Shown here piece after piece: positions 1 through 11,049 of a stretch of DNA of 64,000 nucleotides. Position 1 is the first letter of the stretch. Each line of letters opens with the position of its first letter. The DNA comes from Meghimatium bilineatum (Eukaryota; Mollusca; Gastropoda; Stylommatophora; Philomycidae): contig CM067315.1 of NCBI GenBank assembly GCA_034231615.1, forward strand, positions 33,189,735 through 33,253,734. Reading direction: 5' to 3'. The notes under the pieces are model-generated. The model made no database searches, was not told the origin of the DNA, and saw only the letters and a list, made by a program, of their open reading frames with translations. The translations under genes and the position numbers were made by a program.

Positions 1-75
1 GTTCTAGTAGGATGTAATGCCGCCATTTTTATTTGCGTCAATAACAGGACACATCAGACTTCGGCTGTTGGAACT
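1..75 (-). repeat. SINE-B fragment
   Basis: This is a short piece resembling the element at 7316-7495, in the same orientation (reads on the minus strand). The shared words are aggatgtaatg, atttgcgtcaat and acacatcagacttcggc. It is cut by the window edge. Confidence 0.5.
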
Positions 76-189
76 AGTACGTTCAGTGTTTTACTACTTG
101 CACTGAACGGAGGATTTCTGTAGCCATATTGCTAGAATTAGGCCAGCTGTACGAGAAAATGGTTCCCATACTTACACGCCGGTTACCAT

Positions 190-1080
190 GCTTGCTGCTA
201 TCTGCGGTCGATTCTCCACAGCTTGTACCAAATTTGGACTTACTATTAACATGTAGATACCAGAAGTCATGTTACAAACCAACACCTGGTAAAGGCTTTC
301 TCAAGCCCAGAATAAAGGTAAATGGCGTAGCGCTGAAAGTTGTGAATAGATTCACATACCTAGGTAGTACTTTATCACTAAATGCCAACATTGATGATGA
401 AGTGTAGACAAGGATCGCCAAGGCAAGCAGCACTTAGGCAGATTGTATGCAAATGTTTGGCATAGAAATGGTATTAACCTACAGAATAAGCTGAAAGTTA
501 ACAGAACAGTTGTACTTCCAGTGCTGTTATACGCGAGTGAAACATGGACTGTGTATAGACGTCATCTGAGGAAACTCAATCACTTTCACACAACTTGTCT
601 CAGAAAATCAAATGGCAAGACAAATTTCCAGATACCACAGTCCTTGACAGATCTGGTATCCCTAGCATTGACACTATTCTAGTGCAGACACACATTCCTT
701 GGGCAGGTCATTTGGTAAGTATGCCAAATCATCCTCTGTCAAAGATACTTCTCTATGATGAGCTGGAGAGTGATGCACGATCTCAAAGTGGCCAAAAGAA
801 GCACTAAGAGGACTAGTTAAAGGCCTCACTGAAAGCTTTTGAAATAGACCAAAATACATTTGAAGAACTTGCACAAAATAGATCTACACGGCGTTCTACA
901 ATCAAAAAGGGCGCATCATCTTGTAAAACGAGGAGAAATGAAGCAGCTCAACAGCGGAGAGTAGCTAGAAAGTCACGGATAGACCCAAATCCCTCTACAG
1001 TGGGCATTCCATGCCCGAACTGTCCAAGGACATTTGCAGCTCGAATAGGACCTTATTAGCTATCTACGAACTATGGAAGT
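190..1080 (+). pseudogene. Broken non-LTR retrotransposon, RT 3' part and C-terminal zinc finger
   Basis: Frame-broken remains of a LINE ORF2. Segments read KVNGVALKVVNRFTYLGSTL, VLPVLLYASETWTV, WAGHLVSMPNHPLSKILLY and finally CPNCPRTF, the start of a C-terminal C2H2-like finger. The order (post-RT thumb, connector with the W-x-GH motif, then zinc finger) matches the minus-strand copy at 9045-10440, so both belong to one family. Stops at about 406 and 806 and several frame changes show that it is dead. No 5' end, endonuclease or YADD box lies in the window. The clade was not assigned. Confidence 0.85.
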
Positions 1081-1264
1081 ATTACAATGGACGTATGTGC
1101 CGTAACGGAGACACTTAACTGGCTGGAATCGCATGCATATTCTCATGCGTGCATACTACGTGACTCAATCAACATGATCCAGAAAGGCAAAACAGGTTAT
1201 GTACGTATGGGGATGGGTGGAGTAATTGGAGAGATATAATACTGGCATCACTACGGAAACTAAC

Positions 1265-1370
1265 CCTATCTTTATCCCCGGACACGCGGGCGTGGAGAGA
1301 AACGAACGGCCCGACCAATTAGCTAGCCATGTCACCATAACAGAGGGTCAGCCTATTGACCGAGCGGAAT
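1265..1370 (+). pseudogene. RNase H fragment of a LINE
   Basis: The translation contains PGHAGVERNERPDQLA, the block around the last catalytic residues of the RNase H domain in Jockey/R1/I-type LINEs. Nothing else of the element is readable nearby. Related fragments lie at 5360-5460, 6023-6360 and 12474-12671. Confidence 0.6.
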
Positions 1371-2190
1371 AGTCATTGCTCTTCGTGAGTCCGTATGATC
1401 AGAGGATTTTGAGATGAATGAGCATGAGTCAATATCGAGAATACTCGATTTGGGACTGAATATGTGCGTGTCCTGTAGAGAACACCTGGCAAAGATTGTT
1501 TGATTAATTGATTGTTTGAGGTAGATCTTGATAGCTCTTATCCTTTCTGTGAAGTCACAGCGACTCATCATTTGAGTAACCGAGATGACAGCTGAAACAG
1601 TGGTTTGTTGTCTCAAAGGCGGACTCGTGTTAGATGTATGTTTAGTTCCCATCTTCACGTCCTGTCATGGGCGTAACGTATACTTCTAGACCAACTAGTT
1701 CATCATTCTTATGCCAGATCTATCAATCTGTCTACAGTACATCTAACATTCCCTTGTCACCTAGGAATCTTCCACAAAATGATATAGGGTGTGCACTGTT
1801 CGCTGTCCTCCAACTCTTCGTCATCCACCTTGACCATTTGACAGAAGACAAAAGAAAAATCGAGACCTTACATGTCACGGCAATGATTTGTTCATAGATG
1901 ACAGGTTGTTAGAAAATCCCACAACAATGTTTAATCGTCTCCCTATCAATGACTGGAAAGAGGACAATAGTCTTATTTTCACATTGAACTAAAAATCTAG
2001 GCCTTCGTTGTCATTCGGGCTTTTGTGAGTCTGATAAAATCACTGATGTGTGTGTGTTATTCGTTTCCAGAAAGAACAGTAAAGAATTGTAACACTGTCG
2101 CGTAGAAACTGCTAAGCTCCAAATCTTGGTTCACATTCTGTCGTATTTCTGACAGACACAAGATCAACGCTCCAAGTGCCCTAGTCCAGA
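1371..2190. other. No gene seen
   Basis: This interval has short spurious reading frames only. I see no repeat family, splice-flanked coding block or RNA gene in it. Confidence 0.5.
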
Positions 2191-2195
2191 AAACT

Positions 2196-2372
2196 ATGGA
2201 CACCATCACATTGTGGAATACCTGGAAACGATGGATACCATCACATTATGGAATACCTAGAAACGATGGATACCGTGACATTATGGAATACCTGGAAACG
2301 ATGGACACTATAACATTGTGGAATACCTGGAAACGAAGGATACCATCACACTGTGGAATACTTGGAAACGAG
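2196..2372 (+). repeat. 35-bp tandem repeat derived from RNase H codons
   Basis: About five copies of a unit of the type ggataccatcacattgtgg plus aatacctggaaacga. The unit is the DNA for the RNase H block W-I-P-S-H-C-G-I-P-G-N-E and leads straight into the RNase H remnant that follows. The 35-bp period is not a multiple of three, so each copy shifts frame. Confidence 0.85.
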
Positions 2373-2810
2373 AAAGCAGATTGTCTGGCTAATGAGGAAG
2401 CTGTGGATGATCAGTCAGATGTGTCAATAACGTGCCATCAAAAGAAACAGTTGATCAAAACAATTGGACAGTCAATACAAGCACACGAAGACTACCACAT
2501 TATGAACAGACCAGACCAAGTTGTCATTTTGCACCTCAAAACAGGACACAACCAACTCTGCAGTCACATGTATACAAAGTTCAATATTGACAAAACGACC
2601 AAGTATACATGTGAGCAGGCACCTCATATAGAGCATATTCTTTAGGGATGTCCGGAATATGAAATACTGAGGTAAATACACTAGCCCAGAGTAACAACAG
2701 TGGAAGAAAAACTCTACGGACCTTTGTACGAGTTAACTAACACAGTAAAGAGAACACATAGAAGAGATAAAACTTAGATATTCAGGCGAACGAAAGAAGA
2801 AGCAGCAGTA
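2330..2810 (+). pseudogene. LINE 3' fragment, RNase H and Cys-rich tail
   Basis: The translation gives IPSHCGILGNEKADCLA, then VVILHLKTGHNQLCSHMYTK and a decayed C-x-C-type tail with HIEHIL. The same block order is seen at 19833-20573 and 33449-35164. It ends in gaacgaaagaagaagc, the tail shared by other elements here. It is truncated at its 5' side and carries stops. Confidence 0.8.
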
Positions 2811-2819
2811 ACACTCTCC

Positions 2820-3060
2820 GCTCTTGTGTTGTCGGGGTCTGAAAGGAAAATAAACAATAACAACACTGTAACCTGTCATGCATGTCGTAAGATGCGACTA
2901 AGGAGATGTGGGGTGGAGTTAGCTATCCCATCCATCCTATGGCGGGTGAAAGTCGGATGTGTCATACCAAAAGGCGCAGATATAGCAACCACACTTTAAA
3001 CAATGGTACACCATGTTTCGTTCTCTATACTACATTCTACTAACTAGACAACCACAGGAT
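2820..3060 (+). repeat. SINE-A copy, diverged
   Basis: Matches the 280-bp family defined by the copy at 16571-16850. Landmarks are tgtgttgtcggggtctgaaa, catgtcgtaagatgcgacta and aaaggcgcagatatagc. The 3' tail is degraded. Confidence 0.75.
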
Positions 3061-3084
3061 GTTGCATACCTCCATTTGGCTAAA

Positions 3085-3510
3085 TCCCGTCAGATCATGT
3101 CCGTTTGTTTAAGTCTGGTCAGATCAAGTCCGTTTGTTTAAGTCCCGTCAGATCACGTCCGTTTGTTCAAGTCCCGTCAGATCGCGTCCGTTTGTTTAAG
3201 TCCCGTCAAATCACGTCCGTTTGTTTAAGTCCCGTCAGATCACGCCCGTTTGTTTAAGTCCCGTCAGATCACGCCCGTTTGTTTAAGTCCTGTCAGATCA
3301 CGCCCGTTTGTTTAAGTCCCGTCAGATCACGTCCATTTGTTTAAGTCCCGTCAGATCACGCTCGTTTGTTCAAGTCCCATCAGATCACGTCCGTTTGTTT
3401 AAGTCCCGTCAGATCACGCCCGTTTGTTTAAGTCCCGTCAAATCACGTCCGTTTGTTCAAGTCCCGTCAGATCACGTCCGTTTGTTTAAGTTTGGTCAGA
3501 TCACGTTCCT
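3085..3510. repeat. Minisatellite, 29-bp unit, about 15 copies
   Basis: The unit begins gtttgtttaagtcccgtcag and ends atcacgtcc. Copies differ by one to three bases (cagatcacg/caaatcacg, tttaag/ttcaag). A 161-aa frame through it is a by-product of the repeat. Confidence 0.95.
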
Positions 3511-3824
3511 TTCATGGCAACAGATACGACTTTATATTAATTTAATGTTAATTTTTCTATTTATAAAAAAAATAAATTCCACTTTTTTAGATAACGTTTT
3601 GTGGAAAGGCAAAGTTTTTTTCCTTGATCCTTTGTTAAAAAAATGGAAAGTGGTGTTCAAAATGGTATTACATTGTTATAGTGGGGGGGGGGGGGGGTTC
3701 CCTCACCCCCACCTCAATCTACGAGCTAACCTTAAATCCCACAATATTTACACTAGGGCCGTACATACGTTCTCAAGAGAGGGGCTTACCTAAAAAAATT
3801 CGTGCATTTTCATATGTAAATTCA
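3511..3824. other. No gene; poly(G) tract
   Basis: AT-rich sequence with a run of about 15 G at 3683-3697. Nothing else is recognised. Confidence 0.6.
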
Positions 3825-3962
3825 TCTGTTTGATGGAAAACAAGATGTCTTACTAAATGTCATACTCCTGTTTGATGGAAAACTTGATGTCTTACTAAAT
3901 GACATGCTCCTGTTTGATGGAAAACTTGATGTTTTACTAAATGTCATGCTCCTGTTTGCTAA
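3825..3962. repeat. 42-bp tandem repeat, about 3 copies
   Basis: The unit contains tgtttgatggaaaacttgat followed by gtcttactaaatgtcatgctcc. The copies are nearly identical. Confidence 0.9.
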
Positions 3963-5100
3963 GTGGAGGTGAGGCGGGAATCCATTATATACGGGATTGT
4001 CATTATTCCCCATCACCTCTAGATATTTTTCCATGAAAAGATCACGACACATTTCTAAAAGCAAAGTGGAATTATTTTTTTTAATTGACCCTCTTTACCC
4101 CCCCCCCCCCCCATCCTTTCCTTTCCTTCTTATGCAAAGTCGCATTTATGCTCTGCATAGTGCAACACATATTTATCCAACCAAAATATTTCAGAAGACA
4201 TTTGTTGGACAGAAAATGCGCAAATATCTGTGCATTATTGTTAACTAGCCGGGCAATGTATTTAAACTAACATGAGTTAATATGGCTTAACATCACCAAT
4301 AAAAAATCTAAATGGTTTTGCTAGTCAACTTTGAAATATATGGGGAAAAAAGTGGCTACTTACTTATTATAGCAGACGGTCAGAATGGCGTCCAAGTGGC
4401 AGCAGACAATATTGTACTACCAGTACTCCTACAACAGACAGTTCTATCAGAAATCGTTGTCGCAAACTTTTGTTAATTGTCGTAAACTTTGCTCACGAAG
4501 ATGCATTTTTGCAACATCTCACGTCAGCAGTGATCTGAACAATACTTGTGATAAAGTCCTTCTAGAAAAAAACAGATCCTGCTTACTATTCAAACGAGTG
4601 TCACTCATTTTGGCTGATGCAGTTGATCCGAGTTTGTTTATTGGCCGTTTGTGTTGTCAATCAATTAAAAGTCGGACAAACCAAGAGAATCGACGCTGTG
4701 TGTAATTGGCTGTGTAACAAATATTTGGACAAAGATATGCGATAGATGGATGAAATTTATAAAAAAAATGTGGGCGGGTCTAAAAACCTGTGACATGCGC
4801 GCGTCGAATTTTTTTATTCAGTGTGTAAAAAAAACAACCGCCCAGACAAATATGATATAATTTTAGGTTATATTTCAATTTTAAAATGTTATTAACTTTG
4901 TTAACTGTACTAACTTTATACAAGGTAGTTATTGCATCCGTTTCTCAGTAAATGCTTGGGAAGGTCCAAAATGAATGACTGCAATTAATGGTCAGTATAC
5001 ATCAGTATACATTCGACAATACTATAAGACATCTGAGCAAAAAGTAAACATGACTTAAAAGGCTATTTTGTGATTATTTCCGCACATTTCGTTGTTCGGC
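3963..5100. other. No gene recognised
   Basis: Contains a C-run near 4100 and a 106-codon frame at 4385-4705 without any family signature. Composition is ordinary AT-rich intergenic. Confidence 0.5.
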
Positions 5101-5128
5101 TTTGGCTTTTTTGACAGACGACTCCAAC

Positions 5129-5540
5129 TATATAAATAGTGACCAACGAAATTCATGAGAATATTCAAAAATGTCTCGAATCAAATCCTGTTTACGTTCT
5201 GTTGAGAGGTCTATACTAGAGGCCTGTCACGGGTATTCCCAAACCGTCTCAAACGCCTTGCACCGCCCTCGTGTAACCGTTGGTGCTCTTAAGCACTTTT
5301 TAACTCGCACGGCAGGACGACGTTCTCTTACGAGAGTACCAAGTTTGAGAACGCATGTTATACACAGATATCACTGTCGTACAAGAACTTGTATGGATAT
5401 ACTGTCCTGACCATGCTGAAGTACGCGGAAATGAACATCTTACAAGCTGTCTGCGAAGGCACTTTGAAAATGGACAAGACGGATCTTGGAAGCAATATAG
5501 GAACGTTTATTTCACCAACAATAATTGTTCAATTATAAAC
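5129..5540 (+). pseudogene. TATA-preceded small ORF followed by an RNase H scrap
   Basis: A TATA-like word, tatataaata, lies about 40 bases before an ATG at 5171. That ATG opens a 79-codon basic frame (MSRIKSCLRSVERSILEA...) that I do not recognise. In another frame at about 5375-5450 the translation reads LVWIYCPDHAEVRGNE, an RNase H block of a LINE. The most economical reading is a decayed retroelement; a real short gene is possible but unsupported. Confidence 0.35.
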
Positions 5541-6022
5541 TGAAATCACTTAAATCGATTAATTGGGAATGAACGCAAATATACACAAATATATAACTTC
5601 AACTAATTTATTAAGATAGCCAGTTCTGATATTGGATATTTTTCTTCTTAAAGAATTTAACTTAAATGTTCTTCCACATCTTGAATATATAAGCGTATTG
5701 GGAGCTATCCTATTCAGGACGAATGCCGCCTGTATGCAGTATCGTAGCGAGGGGGGGGGGTGGAGGTGCGGACCGCCCCGGGCGGAATCATAGGGAGGGT
5801 GGCAAATTTATTTTTGTCCAGTCTTTCACAATCACTGACATATTATTTAATGTCACAAGGGCGGAAAATTATGATTCCGCCCCAGGCGCCATTGATCCAC
5901 GCTACGCCACTGCCTGTATGTTATCATCTGCCCACTCCCGTAAAGTCCATAAATGATCCGATGTCCTCTCAATAAATCCATCAGAGTATTGCGGCCGACA
6001 GTTCCAGTTCAAGATTGATTTA
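5541..6022. other. No gene; poly(G) tract
   Basis: Holds a G-run at 5751-5760 and GC-richer sequence around 5760-5900. No coding block is recognised. Confidence 0.5.
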
Positions 6023-6360
6023 TCAGTCTCTTTTTGTATACGTATGATGTTTCTTTTTGCAGGCTGTTCCAATCTTTACACCAATATGAACCAATCGTGA
6101 AAGCGAACATGATTCGCACTTCAGAAAATCGTCTGAGCGGACGAGATCACCTAACGTGTTAACTTTATCAGATCGATCCATTGATGTGTCTATTGACACC
6201 GAGACCATGCTCGCCAGTTTATCAGCTCGCTCATTACCCTCGAAACCCCCATGCTCTGTCACGAATACAAGGATCATCTTTCCTGTCATAGATTATTTCA
6301 ACAACTCCCGCTTCAACTTCGCGGAGCGTGTTCATTGAGTCAATAAGCATGCATGCATAA
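6023..6360 (-). pseudogene. LINE RNase H fragment
   Basis: The minus-strand translation contains GFEGNERADKLASMVSVSID, an RNase H block, and further upstream YACMLIDSMNTLREVEAGVV. The latter also occurs, diverged, on the + strand at 54836-54960, so it is part of a family. It is broken by frame changes. Confidence 0.65.
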
Positions 6361-6640
6361 GAATGTCTTCTTTTTCTTCCACGATCGTTCAGAAACTCAT
6401 ATTGATTAGCAGGATGTAACCCAGAGAACGGAATGCGTTGTGTCAAGGTTTACAGCTTTATTGTGATATCTGCGTATTTCGCCTGACACATCCGACTTCA
6501 ACATAGCTTCTGGGTCAATTTCACCCTATATGTGGTGCGACAGTCAACTCCACACTACAACCCCCGCAGTCGCCTCTTACAACATGCATAGAAGGTAAAT
6601 AGTGTTGCTATTCTTTGCTGTTTCAGGGCAATCATATTAT
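6360..6640 (-). repeat. SINE-A copy
   Basis: Reverse orientation. The tail cttctttttcttcc lies at the left, then aggatgtaacccagagaacg, ggtttacagctttattg and, at the right, gtcgcctcttac. Moderately diverged. Confidence 0.8.
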
Positions 6641-6744
6641 GCTTTAATAGTGCAGTTTTACCAATAGGGATCGATGTGTGTCGGCTCATTCTCATGCAGC
6701 ATATTCCAACTATTTGTTCTCAGTTGCGATATATTCATTGCTGT

Positions 6745-7060
6745 ATCACAATATAACTTGCACAAAATAGATCTACATGGCATTCTAAAATAAAAAAGAG
6801 CGGATGATCTTGTGAAAAGAGGAGAAATGCAGCAGCTCAACAGAGGAGGAGAGCAGCTAGAAAGTCACGGATAGACCAAGATCCTCCTACAGTCGTCATT
6901 CCATGTCCGAACTGCCAAAATTCTTGAAACTAACGGGAATTGAACCATTTTTTTTGACACATCAACGGGAATTGCCAAAGGACATTTACAGCTCGAATAG
7001 GGCTCATTAGCCATCTACGAACTCATAATCAAGGACATAACTAAAATTGAATTTTCAAAA
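6745..7060 (+). pseudogene. LINE 3' fragment (zinc-finger end)
   Basis: Nucleotide match to 870-1080 and to the reverse of 9045-9260. Shared words include aaagtcacggatagaccaag, ccatgtccgaactg and acatttacagctcgaatag. A short duplication, aacgggaattgaa / aacgggaattgcc, interrupts the finger codons. Confidence 0.75.
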
Positions 7061-7315
7061 GTGGATGTAACAAATGGTCATCATCATCATGTGATGGACG
7101 AATAACAACACAATATGCTTTATTAATCGATGTTAGTCTCTCTAAAGGTAAATTCTCAAACACAACACATAATTTGACATATGTTGCTCAATCAATGGAA
7201 TGTTCAACTCCGATAATGCAACTAGAACAACACACAAACATCTGAATCTTCTCATCGAGAGTATATGTGACAATCATGTCTGCCATGTCCTTTCGTCAAG
7301 AACATTACCAGCTTC

Positions 7316-7495
7316 TAAACATGTTTCTTCTTCTTCAGCGTTCATTCTCAAATTCCCACTGGATTTCTCTTGTAACAGGACAATGATCCTACAAGATTTC
7401 CAGTTGGATGTAGTCCAGAGAATGGAAATGCGTTGTGTTGCCGTTTTATTTGCGCCAATGGCCCAACACATCCGTCTTCGGCGGGTTCTAAACAT
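7316..7495 (-). repeat. SINE-B copy
   Basis: Reverse orientation, tail cttcttcttcagcgttcatt at the left. It contains gtaacaggacaatgatccta and tggcccaacacatccgtctt. A second copy in the other orientation is at 38945-39110. Its last 80 bases resemble the end of SINE-A. Confidence 0.8.
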
Positions 7496-7596
7496 GTAAT
7501 CTCCATAACATTTTAAGTTAACTCGTACGTCACAAGTTTTATAGTTAAATGAAAGGGGACAGGAGGGTTGAAGTACCATCTTATGTTTTGTAGTAC

Positions 7597-7852
7597 TTCT
7601 TCTTCTTTCTTTGTTCTCAGACTCCAGCAGGTTAACAGGATGTAACCCGAAGAGCGGAATGCGCTGTGTCATGGTTTACATCTGCGATATCTGTTCATTT
7701 CAGCTCGACACATCCGTCAGCTTAGCTTCTGTGTCACATCGACTCTCTATGTAATAAGGAAACTAACTCCACCGCCCCATATCTTCTTAGTTAGCTCGTG
7801 TGACATGCATGGTAGGCAACAGTGTTATTATTATATGCTCCCCTTTGGAACT
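7597..7852 (-). repeat. SINE-A copy
   Basis: Reverse orientation; cttcttctttctttgttctc at the left, then ggatgtaacccgaagagcgg, gtcatggtttacatc and tgctcccctttgg at the right end. Confidence 0.85.
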
Positions 7853-7857
7853 CTGGT

Positions 7858-8278
7858 TGTAATCCTGGCAATTGATACAACAACTAGTGAGAGGTAATTA
7901 CTCGTAATCCTGGCGATTGATACAATAACTAATAAGAGCTAACCTCTCGTAATCCTGGCGATTGATACAATAACTAATAAGAGCTAACCTCTCGTAATCC
8001 TGGCGATTGATACAACAACTAAGAGCTAATCTCTCGTAATCCTGGCGATTGATACAACTAATAAGAGCTAACCTCTCGTAATCCTGGCGATTGATACAAC
8101 AGCTAAGAGCTAATCTCTCGTAATCCTGGCGATTGATACAACTAATAAGAGCTAACCTCTCGTAATCCTGGCGATTGATACAACAACTAAGAGCTAATCT
8201 CTCGTAATCCTGGCGATTGATACAACTAATAAGAGCTAACCTCTCGTAATCCTGGCGATTGATACAACAACTAGTAGT
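7858..8278. repeat. Minisatellite, 42-45-bp unit with a two-unit higher order
   Basis: The unit contains ctcgtaatcctggcgattga. Two variants, caacaactaagagctaatct and caactaataagagctaacct, alternate through 8000-8250, giving an 84-bp dimer period. The 154-aa minus-strand frame is purely repetitive. Confidence 0.95.
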
Positions 8279-8825
8279 TGAAACTCTCAAGCTCTGACCT
8301 GAAAGTGCTATTATGCTTTTTAAGCGAATTAAAAATAATACGACAGCGATATTAAATTTCAATGAAACTTGTCACTCGTGAGTTGCTTTCACAAAATAAT
8401 ATTAAATGACACTAACCGATACGACTTTCAAAGAATATATAATTCTGCGTTTGTTGGCTGTTTGCTTGGGTATATTTATATTTTATCATAATTACATACA
8501 AAATAAAATCATTTTTTCCCCTTTGCACGTGAAGTTTCTATGAGTGTTGTTTTAAATTGTCCGGAATGTATCGTTTTATTTATACGAAATTTGATAAGTC
8601 TATTTTGTGATATATAATTCGTATGCCAGTTTGAGTCATAGAAGCCAAATTTAAATGTACTGCTGTTGAAATATTAGAAGGTTTTATTGTTATATAAATC
8701 TACCAGTTCGTGCATACTTGTTGACATATTTTTAAAATAATTTTTTTACATAGATGATTGTTCTATTGGAATAAAACAAAAATATGTCCACATGACAAAA
8801 TATGAGTTCACAATATTAAAAAAGG
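8279..8825. other. No gene recognised
   Basis: Very AT-rich sequence with no coding or repeat signature that I can support. Confidence 0.5.
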
Positions 8826-8990
8826 GCACCATTATCCTCAGTAAAATAAAGATTTCTAATCAAGTAAAATCAAGATCTTTACACATAATAAAATCAACAT
8901 AAATACATACAATAAAATCAACATCTCTACCCTCAGTAAATTAAGATTCCTACTAGAAAAATTGAGATATTTACACATAACGTATGTGTT
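8826..8990. repeat. Old degenerate repeat, left part
   Basis: Loose repeats of ataaaatcaagatctttaca. The same material continues at 10445-10780 on the other side of the LINE, indicating an older array that the LINE split. Confidence 0.6.
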
Positions 8991-9044
8991 CGTCGATCAC
9001 AAGTGATATTGACCATTTTTTACATCAACTTTTGAACATTCAGT

Positions 9045-10440
9045 TAGAATTATGACCATGCATAATAATTCGTAAATGGCTAATGAGCTCTATTCGAGCT
9101 GTAAATGTTCTTGGACAGTTCGGACATGGAATGACCACTGTAGGCGGATTTTGGTCTATCCGTGACTTTCTAGCTGCTCTCCGCTGTTGGGCTGTAGCAT
9201 TTCTTCTCTTTTCACAAGATGATGCGCACTTTTTGACTGTAGAGCGCCATGTAGATATATTTTGTACAAGTTCTTCCCATGTGTCTTTGTCTATTTCAAA
9301 CGCTTTCAGTGAGGTCTTTAACGAGTCCTTGTAGCGCTTCTTTTGGCCACCTTGAGACCGTGTACCCTTCTCCAGCTCACCATAGAGAAGTATCTTTGGC
9401 AGGCGACAGTCTGGCATGCGTACGAAATGACCTGCCCAACGAATCTGTGTCTGCATCAGGATAGTGTCAATGCTGGGGATACCACATCTGTCAAGGACAG
9501 TGGTGTCTGGAATCTTGTCTTATCATCTGCTGTTCATAACTTTTCTGAGATAAGTTGTGCGAAAGTGATTGAGTTTCCTCACATGACGTCTATACACTGT
9601 CCATGTTTCACTAGCGTATAACAGCACTGGAAGTACCACTGCTCTGTTACTTTCAGCTTAGTCCGTAGGTTATTCCATTTCTATGCCAAACATTTGCATA
9701 AAATCTGCCGAAACTGCTGCTTGCCATGGCGATCCTTGTATACACTTCATCATTAACGTTAGCTTCTTGTGATTACGTATTATCAAGGTGTGTGAATCTA
9801 TTCATAACTTTCAGTGTTACGCCATTTACCTTTATGCTGGGCTCGAGATAGCTTTTGCCAAGTGCTGGTTGTAACATGACTTCTGTTTTCTCTTTGTTAA
9901 TAGTAAGTCCAAATTGGTACAGGCTTTGAAGAATCTGTCTATAACAATTTGTAGATCAGTCTCAGAGCTGACATTTAGGACACAGTCATCAACAAATAAA
10001 AGATCCCTGATTGTGTGTGATTTGACTTTGGTTGTTGCGCTTGGAGCCGCCGACGGTTGAACAATTCTCTATGCATGCGATATATGATGTTTACTCCCAA
10101 GTCTAGATCTCTGAATGCATCACCTAACATAGCAGAGAGCACGATGCTACATATGGTAGGTGCTAATACATACCTCTGTTTTACTTCGTTTGCGACAGGA
10201 AACGTTTCAGATAACTCTCCATCATCTGAACTCTAGCTTGCATTCCATCATGCAGTTACTGCACCATTTTGATAAATCTCTGTGGACATCCATATTTTGC
10301 CATAATCTTCCACAGTCCCTCTTTACTAACTGTGTCAAATGCTTTTGTTAAGTCTATGAATGCTGTGTACAGGTCACAGTGTTGTTCTTGACATTTTTCC
10401 TGAAGTTGTTTTTCAGCAAAGACCATATCACTTGTTCCAC
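9045..10440 (-). pseudogene. Non-LTR retrotransposon, RT to C-terminal zinc finger
   Basis: Reading leftwards on the minus strand: RT block with FIDLTKAFDTVSKEGLWKIM, then KVNGVTLKVMNRFTH, YANVWHRNGI, IRWAGHFVRMPDCRLPKILL, a basic stretch, and a C2H2-type finger CPNCPRTF...HLRIIMHGH near the end. Stops and frame changes occur through 9500-10250, while the last 138 codons are open. Same family as 190-1080. It sits inside an older degenerate tandem repeat. Confidence 0.88.
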
Positions 10441-10444
10441 TTTC

Positions 10445-10785
10445 TTTCATTATACATATAACATAATCAAGATCTCTACACATAATAAAATGTAAATCTT
10501 TACACATAATATATTTCAGATTCCTTCACATAATAAAATCAAGATATCCAATCACAATTTTAAAAAACGGGATGTCTATTCAAAAGAAAATCATGATCAT
10601 TATAAGTAATAAAATCGAGATCTGTACAAGTAATAAATCAAGATATCTAAACACAATAAAAAAAGGGATGTCAAATCAACATAAATCAAGATCTCTACTC
10701 ACAATGCAATCAATGTTATCATAATGAAATCAAGGTCTCTACTCTGAATAAAATCAAGATTTGACAAAGAAATCATGATAAATTT
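10445..10785. repeat. Old degenerate repeat, right part
   Basis: Units like aatcaagatctctacacata continue from the left side of the LINE. The sequence is too diverged to give a fixed period, but it resembles the younger 24-bp array at 11 kb. Confidence 0.6.
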
Positions 10786-10965
10786 TATCACGATTTTCTA
10801 CTAGTTAAAAATAAAATAAAAATCTTCTTTCTTTTGGGCACTGTACCCTATTCAGAACGTACTATGCATCAACCCAGTATGTATTGACTATAGTGATTTT
10901 CTAGGCAATAAAAACACGTTTAGTAGTTCGTCATTGCTTTCTTAACGGTCCGGATGCACAATTGT

Positions 10966-11030
10966 CTTTCGACAGAATTCGAACCCGATACCATGGCCGT
11001 GACAGACGCGCCATGTACCACTCCGTCCTA
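10966..11030 (-). repeat. tRNA-like sequence (tRNA-derived SINE or tRNA pseudogene)
   Basis: On the minus strand, gagtggtacatggcgcgtct resembles a Pol III A-box region, and about 35 bases on, atcgggttcgaattctgtcg has a good B box (GGTTCGAATT). I could not fold a full cloverleaf with a proper acceptor stem, so a functional tRNA is not claimed. Confidence 0.45.
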
Positions 11031-11049
11031 AAGTCGGACAGATTTCATT

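Noticed and set aside
4385..4705. 106-codon ORF as a small gene
   Set aside because: No signature, splice-site context or repeat-free support; length is within chance for this much sequence.
5171..5410. TATA-preceded 79-codon ORF as a functional gene
   Set aside because: The RNase H scrap in the next frame and the lack of any known family point to a decayed retroelement.
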